Positions 16,320 to 25,546 of a stretch of DNA of 64,000 nucleotides are shown piece after piece. A program made the position numbers and the translations under genes. The notes below the pieces were generated by a model. It did no database searches. It was not told where the DNA came from and saw only the letters and a program-made list of their open reading frames with translations. Every line of letters starts with the position of its first letter. The first letter of the stretch is position 1. Source of the DNA: Rathayibacter sp. VKM Ac-2804 (GTDB lineage: Bacteria; Actinomycetota; Actinomycetes; Actinomycetales; Microbacteriaceae); the NCBI RefSeq assembly GCF_009866655.1, contig NZ_CP047420.1, positions 2,790,001 to 2,854,000 on the forward strand. The letters run 5' to 3'.

Positions 16320-16702
16320 CGTGCACGTCCCTTCCTTCGATCCTCCGGTGGTCGCACCTCGTCCTCGGCGAGGACGTCGGCGATGCGGTCGACGCGGTCG
16401 CGCCAGAGCTGCTCGTAGGCCTCGAGGAGTCGCGCCGCCCTTCTGAGCGAGGCGACCTCTCCGCGCACGAGCTGCTCCCGTCCGCTCCGGCGCTTGCGGA
16501 CGAGCTCCGCCCGCTCCAGCACGGCGACGTGCTTCTGCACAGCGGCGAACGACATCTCGTAGCGCGCCGCGAGTGCCGACACCGACTGCTCCGCTTCCAG
16601 CACCCGGGCGACGATGTCGCGACGCGTCCCGTCCGCCAGCGCCCGGAACAGGCGGTCGACCTCGATCCCGTCCTCCACATGCACAACCATTTGGTTGCAC
16701 AT
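16316..16702 (-). CDS. ArsR-family winged-helix regulator
   Basis: A 128-aa ArsR/SmtB-like repressor. The helix-turn-helix reads LADGTRRDIVARVLEAEQSVSALAARYEMSFAAVQKHVAVLERAELV (about 22-68), followed by the wing KRRSGREQLV. No metal-binding Cys cluster is present on the recognition helix, so a metal sensor role is unlikely. It overlaps the SRPBCC gene and probably controls this two-gene operon. Confidence 0.88.
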   Translation of the reverse strand: MCNQMVVHVEDGIEVDRLFRALADGTRRDIVARVLEAEQSVSALAARYEMSFAAVQKHVAVLERAELVRKRRSGREQLVRGEVASLRRAARLLEAYEQLWRDRVDRIADVLAEDEVRPPEDRRKGRAR

Positions 16703-16762
16703 TAGTCCTCCGATGCGCCCCGGGGAAGCACCGCGTTCCGCCGATCCTGACGGATGTGCCGA

Positions 16763-17959
16763 TCAGCGCGCTCGAGGACGTGCCGCCGCGCGATCCAGTG
16801 AACGGGCGGCCCCGTCGAGCACCCAGTCGGGAACGGCTCGGATCTCGAACACGGACCAGTGGAGCTTCGCCATCGAGTAGTGCGGATCGATCCGGAGAGC
16901 TTCCTCCAGGTGCCGGGCGGCGACCGAGGAGACGCCGAGCGCCCACCAGCACCAGGCGAGGACGGTCAGCACCGGAGGACGAGCCTCGACGGGCGCGAGC
17001 GCAGCCGCCCGGGCGAGCCGACCCGCCGCGCGCTCGGTCCGCTCGGGATCCGGGCCGGGGCCCGTCCCCATCATCAGCGACGCGGAGACCAGGTCGTGCG
17101 CATCCTCGAGCCCCGCGTGGATGTCGCCCTCGACGAGCTCGTCCATCGTCCGGCCGGTGCGCGCCTGCTCCCCTTCGAGCCGCCTCTGACGCCGCCGCTC
17201 CTCGAACGCCGCCTCGCTGCCGAGCGCGATCTGCAGGGTCGTCTGATCGCGCAGCGGCGGGGACTGCAGCACCCGGATGATCGTCGCCTCCTGACGCGGG
17301 GCGGGAGGACCGTGCAGCCAGCGCTCGACCAGCCCGATCACGTCGAGCGCGCCCGCGGCGGGACGGCGCACGATCGCGGCGACGGCCGCGCGATCGGCGT
17401 CGGAGACCGTCGGCAGTGCGGCGAGCGCCGACACGTCCAGCGGCTCGGGAGCCGCCGCGCGGGCGAGGACACCGGTCTCGCTCCCCTCGATCTCGGCGAG
17501 CGGGCGCGGCGCGCGCGTCTCCTCGGCCGAGGTGTAGCGTCCCCACCCGTCGGCGGCGACGCAGGCCACGTCGACGATCCCGAGGTCGGTCCGCTCCAGC
17601 CTCCGCAGGACGGCGCGACCGAGATCGAGCAGCGGGATGCCGCGCGCACTCTCGTAGCTCCGCCGTGTGTAGACGATCGCGAGCACCGCGGTGGCCCGCG
17701 GGATCGACGCGGTGAAGCGCACGCACCTGCCCGCCAGCTGGTCGATCTCGGCGCGGCGCAGGCGCTCGGGGATCGGGAAGCGGAAGCCGCCGCCGCTCCG
17801 GTTCCCGAGGAACGGGACGACCACGAGGGCCTCCTCCGGATGGAGGCCGATCATCGATGGAACGGCGGCGAGGAGGTCGGGAAGCCCGCTCACACAGAGG
17901 AGCTCCGGCTCCCGGGAGGGGCTGTGGCGGGCGGTGGCGAGGCGATCGGTGCGAGTCAT
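16763..17959 (-). CDS. DUF4192 domain protein
   Basis: A 398-aa cytoplasmic protein. The DUF4192 start is recognisable (SGLPDLLAAVPSMIGLHPEEALVVVPFL), followed by the segment VLAIVYTRRSYESARG. The C-terminal part (about 290-398) is helical and TPR-like (PPVLTVLAWCWWALG). The family is widespread in actinobacteria and has no assigned function. I chose the ATG at 17959; the upstream in-frame part is low-complexity and lacks a ribosome binding site. CAGTGT ends 6 nt before the start, a weak leaderless-type box. It is not obviously part of an operon. Confidence 0.8.
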   Translation of the reverse strand: MTRTDRLATARHSPSREPELLCVSGLPDLLAAVPSMIGLHPEEALVVVPFLGNRSGGGFRFPIPERLRRAEIDQLAGRCVRFTASIPRATAVLAIVYTRRSYESARGIPLLDLGRAVLRRLERTDLGIVDVACVAADGWGRYTSAEETRAPRPLAEIEGSETGVLARAAAPEPLDVSALAALPTVSDADRAAVAAIVRRPAAGALDVIGLVERWLHGPPAPRQEATIIRVLQSPPLRDQTTLQIALGSEAAFEERRRQRRLEGEQARTGRTMDELVEGDIHAGLEDAHDLVSASLMMGTGPGPDPERTERAAGRLARAAALAPVEARPPVLTVLAWCWWALGVSSVAARHLEEALRIDPHYSMAKLHWSVFEIRAVPDWVLDGAARSLDRAAARPRAR

Positions 17960-18054
17960 GACGGACACTGTCGTCCTCGCCGCGGCGGCCGCGGCGGCGG
18001 GGCCGCGGATCCGTGGAGAGCCGCGGCATCTCCTCCGCTGTGGAGGGGACCGAT

Positions 18055-19011
18055 TCAGCGCGAGGCCGCGGCGTGCATCCGCTCGAGAGCCGCGCGCACC
18101 GCCGCGCGCGTGCCCGGATCCCCCTCTATCCGGTGCTCCACACCCTCCGGGATCCACACCAGCGCCGCGAGCAGACCGGCCACCGTCTCCGCCTCCACCG
18201 GCCACCGCGTCCACCGACCGTCGAGCGCCGCCGCTCCTGCCGACCACCGCCCGAAGACCCGCACCATCTCCTCGAGCGGCAGCGCCAGATCGACGGTCAG
18301 CTCGTAGCGCGTCGTCCGTCCGGTCGAGGCCGCGAACGCCGCGGCGCCGTCCTCCGGGAGCCTCCTGGGCTCGAAGTGCACGCGCGTCTCGAGGAGCCGG
18401 CTCACCCGGTCGAGCCGGAACGTCCGCCAGTCCTCGCGCTGCCGGTCCCAGCCGACCAGCACCCAGGTGCGGCGGGTGGACACGACCGCGTGCGGCTCGA
18501 CGACGCGGTCGGTCTCCGCTCCGTCCGCCGCGACGTAGTGGAAGCGGAGCCGCTCGTGGTCGCGGCAGGCCAGCGCGATCCGCCCGAGGATCTCCGGCGG
18601 GATCGACGCGGTGCGCGGCCTCACGGAGCGGAGCACGCCGCCGACCGCGTTGACCCGCTCGCGCAGGGCCCCCGGCAGCACCTGCTCGAACTTCGCCAGG
18701 GCGCTCAGCGTCGTGCGCTCGCCGTCGGCGAGCCCCTCGTCCGCCGCGAGCCGCAGCCCGACCGCGACGGCCACGGCCTCGTCGTCACTGAGGAGCAGCG
18801 GAGGCACGCGAGTCCCCGCCTCGAGCCGGTAGCCGCCGAGCGCGCCGCGGGTCGCCGCCACCGTGTAGCCCAGCTCGCGCAGCCGCTCGACGTCGCGGCG
18901 CAGCGTCCGCTCCGTCACGCCGAGCCGCGCGGCGAGGACCGGCCCCGACCACTGCCGGTGGGTCTGCAGCAGGTCGAGCAGAGCGAGTGCGCGGGAGGTG
19001 GTCGCAGCCAT
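18055..19011 (-). CDS. WYL-domain transcriptional regulator
   Basis: A 318-aa regulator. The N-terminal helix-turn-helix (about 5-60) has GPVLAARLGVTERTLRRDVERLRELGY, followed by GGYRLEAG. The WYL domain (about 140-230) ends in the WVLVGWDRQREDWRTFRLDRVS stretch, and a WCX-like C-terminal extension follows. WYL domains sense ligands or nucleic acids. It is divergent from a VOC-domain gene starting 108 bp away, its probable target. Confidence 0.88.
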   Translation of the reverse strand: MAATTSRALALLDLLQTHRQWSGPVLAARLGVTERTLRRDVERLRELGYTVAATRGALGGYRLEAGTRVPPLLLSDDEAVAVAVGLRLAADEGLADGERTTLSALAKFEQVLPGALRERVNAVGGVLRSVRPRTASIPPEILGRIALACRDHERLRFHYVAADGAETDRVVEPHAVVSTRRTWVLVGWDRQREDWRTFRLDRVSRLLETRVHFEPRRLPEDGAAAFAASTGRTTRYELTVDLALPLEEMVRVFGRWSAGAAALDGRWTRWPVEAETVAGLLAALVWIPEGVEHRIEGDPGTRAAVRAALERMHAAASR

Positions 19012-19119
19012 GACGCCATCCTGCTCCGGAATCAGGACGAGAACCGGCCTGATGCCGCTCTAGCGTCGTCCCCGAGAGCCCGGCCGGGCGCCCCGAAGAC
19101 CCGAAGAAGGAGAGACACC

Positions 19120-19506
19120 ATGGACATGAAGCTCGAGCTCGTCGCTGTCCCTGTGACCGACGTCGATCGCGCGAAGCAGTTCTACGTCGAGCGGATCGGC
19201 TTCAACGCCGACCACGACCACACGGTGCACGAGGGCCTGCGCTTCGTGCAGCTGACGCCACCCGGCTCGGCCTGCTCGATCGTCCTCGGCATCGGCGTCA
19301 CCGAGATGGCGCCCGGCTCGCAGAAGGGCCTGCAGATGGTCGTCGCGGACGCGGCGACGGCCCGCGAGGAGCTGCTGGCCCGGGGTGCGGAGGTGTCCGA
19401 GGTCGACTCGCAGCCCTGGGGCGAGTTCGTGTACTTCGCCGATCCCGACGGCAACACCTGGGCGCTGCAGCAGATCGTGATCCCCGATCTCTCCTCGGTC
19501 CGATGA
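19120..19506 (+). CDS. VOC (glyoxalase/bleomycin-resistance-like) protein
   Basis: A 128-aa single VOC domain with the pattern LVAVPVTDVDRAKQFYVERIGF, a central HEGLRFVQLTPPGSA strand pair and the final FADPDGNTWALQQI, in which the acidic and aromatic residues usually bind metal. AAGGAG is placed well before the ATG, and a TAGCGT box (19062-19067) gives a leader of about 45 nt. It is divergent from the WYL regulator. It probably acts on or binds a small electrophile or antibiotic; the ligand is unknown. Confidence 0.87.
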   Translation: MDMKLELVAVPVTDVDRAKQFYVERIGFNADHDHTVHEGLRFVQLTPPGSACSIVLGIGVTEMAPGSQKGLQMVVADAATAREELLARGAEVSEVDSQPWGEFVYFADPDGNTWALQQIVIPDLSSVR

Positions 19507-19603
19507 CCCCCTCGTCCGATGGCCCTGTCGCCGGCCCGATCGGATTCTGAGACGATCCGCGCCCACCCGACACTGTCAGAGTGAGAGGGAAGGAGGTCCG
19601 CGG

Positions 19604-20227
19604 ATGACGCCCACGCAGGAGAGCACGCCTCTCGGGGGAACGACGGCTGCTCCGGTGTCGGGGACGCCGTCCGAGGAGACCGACGCGGCGCTCGTCCGCC
19701 GTGCGGCCGCGGGCAGCGAGCTCGCCTTCCGCACCCTCTACCGCGCCTACGTCCGCCCTGTCTACTGGCTCGCCCACGGCGTCCTCCGCGACCCCCGCGA
19801 CGCGGAGGACGTCACCCAGGAGACTTTCGTCCTCGCCTGGAGCCGGCTCGGCGGGCTCGAGCTGGTCAGCGACTCCCTGCTCCCCTGGCTCGCGACGATC
19901 TGCCGCTTCCAGGCGGCCAACCGTCTGCGCTCCCGCCGCAGCGACCGGGAGCAGACCGTCGAGGCCGACGACGAGACGCCCTCCCCGCAGGACCTCGAGC
20001 AGCAGATCGTCACCGCCGCGCTCGCCGAGGCGATCCTCCGCGAGACGGCCGGGCTCGCCGAGCTCGATCGCGCGATCTTCCGCCTCTGCGCGACGGAGGG
20101 CCGCGGGTACGAGGAGGCCGCGCTCACCCTCGGCGTCTCGCACGCCACCGTCCGCAACCGCCTGTCCCGTGTCCGCCGACGCCTCCGCCTGGTGGTCGAC
20201 GACTTCCGAGGAGCCGAGACGTCATGA
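19604..20227 (+). CDS. ECF-type RNA polymerase sigma factor
   Basis: A 207-aa sigma factor with region 2 at about 28-95 (FRTLYRAYVRPVYWLAHGVL, DAEDVTQETFVLAWSRL) and region 4 at about 145-200 (LDRAIFRLCATEGRGYEEAALTLGVSHATVRNRLSRVRRRLR). AAGGAGG stands 8 nt before the ATG. It overlaps the following DUF4349 gene by an ATGA. The DUF4349 membrane protein may act as its anti-sigma partner, since no classical zinc-containing anti-sigma gene follows. Confidence 0.9.
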   Translation: MTPTQESTPLGGTTAAPVSGTPSEETDAALVRRAAAGSELAFRTLYRAYVRPVYWLAHGVLRDPRDAEDVTQETFVLAWSRLGGLELVSDSLLPWLATICRFQAANRLRSRRSDREQTVEADDETPSPQDLEQQIVTAALAEAILRETAGLAELDRAIFRLCATEGRGYEEAALTLGVSHATVRNRLSRVRRRLRLVVDDFRGAETS

Positions 20228-21447
20228 TCGAACCCACCGATGCGCGGAGCCGCGGGATCCAGTCCGCCGATCTTCCCGGCCCGGATCCTCAGGTGCCCGA
20301 TCGTCCAGCGCCCGAGCTCGACGCCCTCGACGACGACCGCGTCTCGGCACTCGAGGCGCGCGTCTTCCGCTCCATCGGCGCCGCACGGCGCGAGCGGGGA
20401 GCTCGTCGGCGCCGCGTCGCGACGATCGGGAGCGTCGCCGCGGGTCTCCTCCTGCTGGCCGTCGTGGTCGGCCCGCTGGTCGGAGGCGGCGCCGGAGCGG
20501 GGTCCGCCTCGAGCGCGGCAGGGTCCTCGAGCGAGGAGCGAGGAGCCGACTCCGGACAGTCGGGTGCGGAATCCGCACCGCAGTTCGCCGACGGCTCCGC
20601 ACAGGGCTCCGCGGAGGCACCGGGCGACTCGTCCGCCGAGGCGACGGGCCGGGAGGTCGTCTCGACGGCGAGCGCGACGCTCGAGGCCGGCTCCGTCGCC
20701 GACGCGATCGCCGCGCTCAGCGCGACCGCCACCGAGCTCGGCGGGTACGTCGAGAGCTCCAGCACGGGCTCCAGCGCCTCTGGATCAGCGGTCGGCGTCG
20801 ATCCGGCGATCGACCCGTACCGCCCCGCGCCGCTCCCCGAGGGCGCGGGAACCGTCTTGATCCGCGTCCCCGCCGACCGGCTCGCCGAGGCCCGCGACTC
20901 GCTGGCCACCCTCGGCGCGATGACCGGCTCGTCGATCGACCGGCGCGACGTGACCACCCAGGCGATCGACCTCCGCGCTCAGGTCGACGCCGCCCAGGCC
21001 TCCGTCGACCGGCTGACCGAGCTGATCGCCCAGGCCAGCAGCCTCACCGACCTCCTCGCGGCGGAGTCCGCCCTCGCCGATCGTCAGGCGTCGCTCGAGT
21101 CCGCCGAGCAGCAGCTCGCCGCCCTGGAGGCACAGGTGTCGCTGGCGACCCTCACGGTCACCGTCCTTCCGGAGTCGTCGCCCGTCACGGCCGAGCCCAC
21201 CGGCTTCCTCGACGGCCTCCTCGCCGGCTGGAGCGGGCTGGTCGCGGCGGCGAACGGTGCCCTGGTCGGCATCGGCTTCCTCCTCCCCTGGCTCGTCGTC
21301 GTCGCAGCGATAGCCCTCCTCGTGGTGGCCGTCCGCCGACGCCGCGGGCCGCCCACCGGCGCGGCGGAAGCCGGCGGGCCGCCGGCCGGGCGTTCGCGAC
21401 CGGCAGCGGGCGAGGGACACGGCGGAAGCACGGGCAGTGGTGAGTGA
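20224..21447 (+). CDS. DUF4349 membrane protein, possible anti-sigma partner
   Basis: A 407-aa protein. The cytoplasmic N-terminus (1-58) is charged and includes a short helix (DDRVSALEARVFRSIGAARRER). A membrane segment (about 64-82) is followed by a Ser/Gly/Ala-rich linker, then the DUF4349 core (about 140-345) with a coiled coil (AQVDAAQASVDRLTELIAQA), a second membrane helix (about 360-380) and a basic tail. Translational coupling to an ECF sigma factor and a cytoplasmic N-terminus fit an anti-sigma or envelope-sensor role, which is inference. Confidence 0.83.
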   Translation: MIEPTDARSRGIQSADLPGPDPQVPDRPAPELDALDDDRVSALEARVFRSIGAARRERGARRRRVATIGSVAAGLLLLAVVVGPLVGGGAGAGSASSAAGSSSEERGADSGQSGAESAPQFADGSAQGSAEAPGDSSAEATGREVVSTASATLEAGSVADAIAALSATATELGGYVESSSTGSSASGSAVGVDPAIDPYRPAPLPEGAGTVLIRVPADRLAEARDSLATLGAMTGSSIDRRDVTTQAIDLRAQVDAAQASVDRLTELIAQASSLTDLLAAESALADRQASLESAEQQLAALEAQVSLATLTVTVLPESSPVTAEPTGFLDGLLAGWSGLVAAANGALVGIGFLLPWLVVVAAIALLVVAVRRRRGPPTGAAEAGGPPAGRSRPAAGEGHGGSTGSGE

Positions 21448-21889
21448 GCGCGCGCTGACCGACGACGTCGCTCGAGCTGCGATCGACCTTCCGGTGACAC
21501 CTCTTGAGGTCTGGCGTCTGCTCGTCGACCGGTCGGCCTGGTGGCCCGAGCTCGCGTTCGACGCGGTGTCCGGGTCTCCGCTTCGCGAGACCTGGACGGA
21601 GGACGGACGCACCTTCGAGGCGCTCGGCCGTGTCGTCGCCGTGGATCCTCCGAGGCACCTGTCCTTCGAGTGGACCGAGCCCGGCTGGAGTGCCCTCCTG
21701 ACGGTCGCGATCACCGTGGAGCCGGCCGCAGCAGGAGCGGCGGTGACCGTGACCGAGCAGGGCTTCATCAGAATCGGCGCAGAGGAAGGGCTCCGACTCG
21801 AGCACGAGGCGGGATGGCAGCAGCATCTCGTTCGCCTGCGAGGCGCCTCCATCGAGGCTGCGCGCTCGCGACGCGGCCCGCAGCGCTGA
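21437..21889 (+). CDS. SRPBCC domain protein
   Basis: A 150-aa START-like protein: IDLPVTPLEVWRLLVDRSAWWPE, the strand LSFEWTEPGW, a VTEQGF strand and a C-terminal helix EHEAGWQQHLVRLRGASIEAA. Two adjacent GTG codons (21437 and 21440) could start it, both inside the end of the DUF4349 gene, which implies read-through translation from that gene. It may be a third member of the sigma factor operon or a passenger. The ligand is unknown. Confidence 0.8.
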   Translation: MVSERALTDDVARAAIDLPVTPLEVWRLLVDRSAWWPELAFDAVSGSPLRETWTEDGRTFEALGRVVAVDPPRHLSFEWTEPGWSALLTVAITVEPAAAGAAVTVTEQGFIRIGAEEGLRLEHEAGWQQHLVRLRGASIEAARSRRGPQR

Positions 21890-21897
21890 GAGCGGGA

Positions 21898-22239
21898 TCA
21901 GCCGCGCAGCACCTTCGCCATCGCCTTGCCCTTCGCCAGCTCGTCGACCAGCTTGTCCAGCCAGCGGATCCTCTGCATCAGCGGATCCTCGATGCTCTCG
22001 ACGCGCACGCCGCAGACCACGCCCGTGATCAGCGCGGTGCTCGGATTCATCGGCGCGGCAGCGAAGAAGTCCTCGAAGGTCGTCCCGGCGTCCAGGTGTC
22101 GGCGAAGCTCGTCGTCCGAGAAGCCCGTCAGCCAGACGATGACCTCGTCGACCTCCGCCCTCGTCCGCCCCTTCCGCTCGGCCTTCGCCACGTAGTGCGG
22201 GTACACGGAGGCGACGCTCGTCGTGAAGATCCGGTGCAT
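21898..22239 (-). CDS. DUF2200 family protein
   Basis: A 113-aa cytoplasmic protein matching the DUF2200 pattern: [25 protein letters not shown] at the start, VIVWLTGF in the middle, and the basic end [17 protein letters not shown]. The function is unknown. The ATG at 22239 has TAGCCT 7 nt upstream, a likely -10 box of a leaderless message, so I reject the longer ORF that extends upstream. It is convergent with the SRPBCC gene, with only 8 bp between stops. Confidence 0.83.
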   Translation of the reverse strand: MHRIFTTSVASVYPHYVAKAERKGRTRAEVDEVIVWLTGFSDDELRRHLDAGTTFEDFFAAAPMNPSTALITGVVCGVRVESIEDPLMQRIRWLDKLVDELAKGKAMAKVLRG

Positions 22240-22516
22240 GCGTCGAAGGCTAGCCCCGCACTCCCGAGAGCGCACCACGCAGATCCCCTGCCTCATCGCC
22301 CGTACCCGGGCGGCGTGGAGCGCAGCCGCGCCCGACGAGCGCGACTGCTCGCACAACCCGCCAAAGCAGCCGTTCGCCGTCACCGATGCGCTACGCCGCG
22401 GGATGCCGCCGGAGGCTTGCAGCGCTCCCCGAGCCCGATCCTCCGACTCCCGTGAGGGGCAGCTCCGGGACCATCACCCACGTGGTCTTCACCCACCGAC
22501 GAGAGGTCGCACCATC

Positions 22517-22840
22517 ATGCTCGAGGAGCACACCGGCGACCGGGACGAAACCGACTCCGCTCGAACACCGGGAGTCGCCCGACGATCCGCTCTCGCCGCC
22601 GCGTGGTCGACGCCCGTCGTCGCCGCCTGCGCGGCGGCACCCGGAGCGGCGGCGTCCGTCTCCCCACCCGTCGTCCTCCCGGGCGGCACCGGTGGCAGGA
22701 GAGCCCTATCCCTTTCTCTTCTCCGACAGCCGCAGCCCTCTCACGTCACGGTGGCGGTCACCCGGGGCCCCGTCTTCACCGGACCGCCCGCTCCCGGGAC
22801 GATCAGTACTCGAGCAACGGACGAGCTCGCGACGGACTGA
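22517..22840 (+). CDS. Short secreted protein or remnant with twin-arginine-like signal
   Basis: A possible 107-aa protein. After a polar N-terminus it has VARRSALAAAWSTPVVAACAAAPGAAAS, the RR-x-x-hydrophobic-AAA pattern seen at the start of many secreted Microbacteriaceae proteins. The part after the signal is short and unlike a folded domain, so this may be the remaining head of a larger secreted gene, or a small exported peptide. No clear ribosome binding site other than GAGAGG 11 nt upstream. Weakly supported. Confidence 0.35.
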   Translation: MLEEHTGDRDETDSARTPGVARRSALAAAWSTPVVAACAAAPGAAASVSPPVVLPGGTGGRRALSLSLLRQPQPSHVTVAVTRGPVFTGPPAPGTISTRATDELATD

Positions 22841-22975
22841 CCGCGGCACCGCCGCAGGAGCGCCACCCGGCATCGGCGAGGACTGACGCCGCGGCCCGCC
22901 GCGCCGCTAGTCTCCCGGAGTGCCGTCGCGTCGCGAATCGCTGCACACCGCGTCACCTCACCAGAGAGAACCACC

Positions 22976-24424
22976 GTGAGCCTCCTCCGCACCAAGTCCG
23001 TCGAGCAGTCCATCGCCGACACCGACGAGCCCGAGACCCGCCTCAAGAAGTCGCTGAGCGCCCTCGACCTCACCGTCTTCGGCGTCGGAGTCGTGATCGG
23101 CGCCGGCATCTTCACGCTCACCGGCCGCGCCGCGCACGACATCGCCGGCCCCGCGATCGTGCTGAGCTTCGTCGTCGCCGCCTTCGCCTGCGCGCTCGCG
23201 GCCATGTGCTACGCGGAGTTCGCCTCCACGGTGCCGGTCTCCGGCTCCGCCTACACGTTCTCCTACGCCTCGCTCGGCGAGCTCTTCGCCTGGATCATCG
23301 GCTGGGATCTGATCCTCGAGCTGTTCCTCGGAGCGAGCGTGGTCGCCCAGGGCTGGAGTGCCTATCTGGGCTCCTTCCTCGGGCAGCTCGGCATCGTCCT
23401 GCCGGAGGCGATCTCCTACGGCGGCGTCGTCGACGTCCCCGCGATCCTGCTGGTGCTCGTGCTCGGCGCCCTGATGACCTTCGGCATCAAGGAGTCCCTG
23501 CGCGTCAACCTGGTGCTGGTCGCCGTGAAGCTCTTCATCGTGCTGTTCGTCATCATCGCCGGGCTGCAGTTCATCAACGCGAGCAACTACTCGCCGTTCA
23601 TCCCGCCCGCGGAGGCGTCGCAGGCCGCGTCCGGCCTCGCCCAGCCGCTGCTGCAATTCCTCTCCGGCATCGAGCCGGCGACCTTCGGAGTCGGCGGCAT
23701 CATCGCCGGCGCCTCGCTGGTCTTCTTCGCCTACATCGGCTTCGACGTCGTCGCGACCACCGCCGAGGAGACCCGCAACCCGCAGCGCGACATGCCCATC
23801 GGCATCATCGCCTCGCTGATCATCTGCACCGTGCTCTACTGCGCCGTCGCCCTCGTCGTCACCGGCATGGTCCCCTACCGCGAGCTCGACCCCTCCGCCG
23901 CCCTGGCGAACGCCTTCGCCTACCACGGCCAGACCTGGATGGCGACGGTCATCTCCGCCGGCGCCGTCGCCGGCCTCACCACCGTCGTGCTGACCCTCCT
24001 CATCGGAGCCACCCGCATCATCTTCGCGATGTCGCGGGACGGCCTTCTCCCCCAGCGCCTCGCGAAGGTGCACCCCCGCCTGCGCACCCCGTGGGTCACC
24101 TCCGTCGTCGTCACGATCATCGTCGCCCTGCTGGCTGGCCTGACCCCGATCGGCGTCCTCGAGGAGATGGTCAACATCGGCACCCTCTCCGCCTTCGTCC
24201 TGGTCTCCGTCGGCGTCATCGTCCTCCGCCGCAAGCGCCCCGAACTCAAGCGCGGCTTCCGCGTCCCGCTCAACCCCTGGCTCCCCGGCCTCTCCGCCCT
24301 GATCTGCACCTACCTGATGCTCAACCTCTCCATCGAGACCTGGCTCCGCTTCCTGATCTGGCTGGCCATCGGCTTCGCGATCTACTTCGCCTACTCCCGC
24401 TCCCACGCGAAGCTCGGACGCTAG
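22976..24424 (+). CDS. APC-family cationic amino acid permease
   Basis: A 482-aa membrane protein with 12 or more hydrophobic segments. The APC signature VGVVIGAGIFTLTGRAAHDIAGPAI lies in helix 1, and YIGFDVVATTAEETRNPQRDMPIGI matches the CAT (cationic amino acid transporter) subgroup. The GTG start at 22976 follows AGAGAG. TAGTCT about 60 nt upstream may be the -10 box. It is a single gene, probably importing arginine, lysine or a related amino acid. Confidence 0.88.
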   Translation: MSLLRTKSVEQSIADTDEPETRLKKSLSALDLTVFGVGVVIGAGIFTLTGRAAHDIAGPAIVLSFVVAAFACALAAMCYAEFASTVPVSGSAYTFSYASLGELFAWIIGWDLILELFLGASVVAQGWSAYLGSFLGQLGIVLPEAISYGGVVDVPAILLVLVLGALMTFGIKESLRVNLVLVAVKLFIVLFVIIAGLQFINASNYSPFIPPAEASQAASGLAQPLLQFLSGIEPATFGVGGIIAGASLVFFAYIGFDVVATTAEETRNPQRDMPIGIIASLIICTVLYCAVALVVTGMVPYRELDPSAALANAFAYHGQTWMATVISAGAVAGLTTVVLTLLIGATRIIFAMSRDGLLPQRLAKVHPRLRTPWVTSVVVTIIVALLAGLTPIGVLEEMVNIGTLSAFVLVSVGVIVLRRKRPELKRGFRVPLNPWLPGLSALICTYLMLNLSIETWLRFLIWLAIGFAIYFAYSRSHAKLGR

Positions 24425-24671
24425 ACGAGCACTCCTTCGCCCCGCCGGCGATCCGGGGAACGACTGCTGACCTCGATTGCCACAGCACGCATCGAACCGC
24501 ACCGGATAGGTCGTCGCCAGCCAGGATGCATGACGCGACAGCGGGGGCCGCGACGGTGAGCGACTGTGAGGATGTCCGGATGAACGTCGCATGCGCTGCA
24601 CATCTGGATGAACTCGCTGGCCAGGCCGGCGCATGCGGGTCCGGTGCCCAACGCTTTGCCTCGAGAACGCG

Positions 24672-25367
24672 ATGACCAGCCAAGAAGGAATCGGGTCCGA
24701 CAGGTCCGCGCGGATCGAGTTCGAGGACCTCGCACACAGCGTCGTGGAGACATTCCTCAGCGAGATCGCCCGACGGATGGTGCTGACCGGCGAGGTCGAT
24801 CCGGCGGTGACGAGTCCGTCCGATGTCTACGGACTCGCGATGTCGCGTCTGAGGGAGCACTTCGAGGCAGGTGCCGGCTTCACGTTCACCATCGATCACC
24901 GGTCCTCGACGCTCGAGTACGCCCGCAACTTCTCCCTCGAGGGCAGGGACGAGTACTCGTTGGTCTTCTACGGCCTCTACATCGAACACACAGTGAACCT
25001 CGCCATTCGCGACCGTGCGATCCAGCTCGGTCTCACAGAGAACGAGGCAATAGATCTCATGCGGCGCTCACTTCCCGAGAAGACCGGGCTGACCTGGAAG
25101 CGTCTGTTCGACGAGGATTTCCCGCAGCAGTTGCGTGCCGACATCGTGACGGTCGCGAACCGAAGGAACGCGTTCGCTCACTACGAATGGCAGAACGACA
25201 CGAGCTTGAAGCTGCTGCCGGCGGCCGTGGCAGCTCGACGCAAGACTGCCTTCGACGCAGCAGAGCGAGCTGCGGTCGAGCTCGACGCCTACAGAGCACG
25301 ACTCTTCGGAGTGAACGGCGTCGATCTCGACGACTGGTTCCGCGAGCGGGAGGAGTCGCAGAGCTGA
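24672..25367 (+). CDS. HEPN-like protein of unknown function
   Basis: A 231-aa all-helical protein I do not recognise by family name. The second half resembles a HEPN domain: a helix YIEHTVNLAIRDRAIQLGL (103-121), the segment LPEKTGLTWKRLF (134-146), then a helix with R165-N-A-F-A-H170. That fits the R-x4-H ribonuclease motif of HEPN toxins and defence proteins. Base composition is visibly less GC-biased than its neighbours, and 247 bp of non-coding DNA precede it, so it may have been acquired. The ATG at 24672 is chosen; an in-frame ATG at 24633 is possible. No partner antitoxin or nucleotidyltransferase is adjacent. Confidence 0.6.
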   Translation: MTSQEGIGSDRSARIEFEDLAHSVVETFLSEIARRMVLTGEVDPAVTSPSDVYGLAMSRLREHFEAGAGFTFTIDHRSSTLEYARNFSLEGRDEYSLVFYGLYIEHTVNLAIRDRAIQLGLTENEAIDLMRRSLPEKTGLTWKRLFDEDFPQQLRADIVTVANRRNAFAHYEWQNDTSLKLLPAAVAARRKTAFDAAERAAVELDAYRARLFGVNGVDLDDWFREREESQS

Positions 25368-25546
25368 AGGCTCGCACCCTCCCCACTCACCGCTCCGATC
25401 CCTTCACCATTCCGCTGTCCTCACCACAGCGAGTCGGCGGCAGGATGCTCCCGACCCAGTTCACCGAAGTCTTGAACCCCCGCTGATCAGGGCCGTCTGC
25501 GGCTCTGGGCACCCGCGGAGTCGGACGTCCGCCGTAGGGTGCAGTC

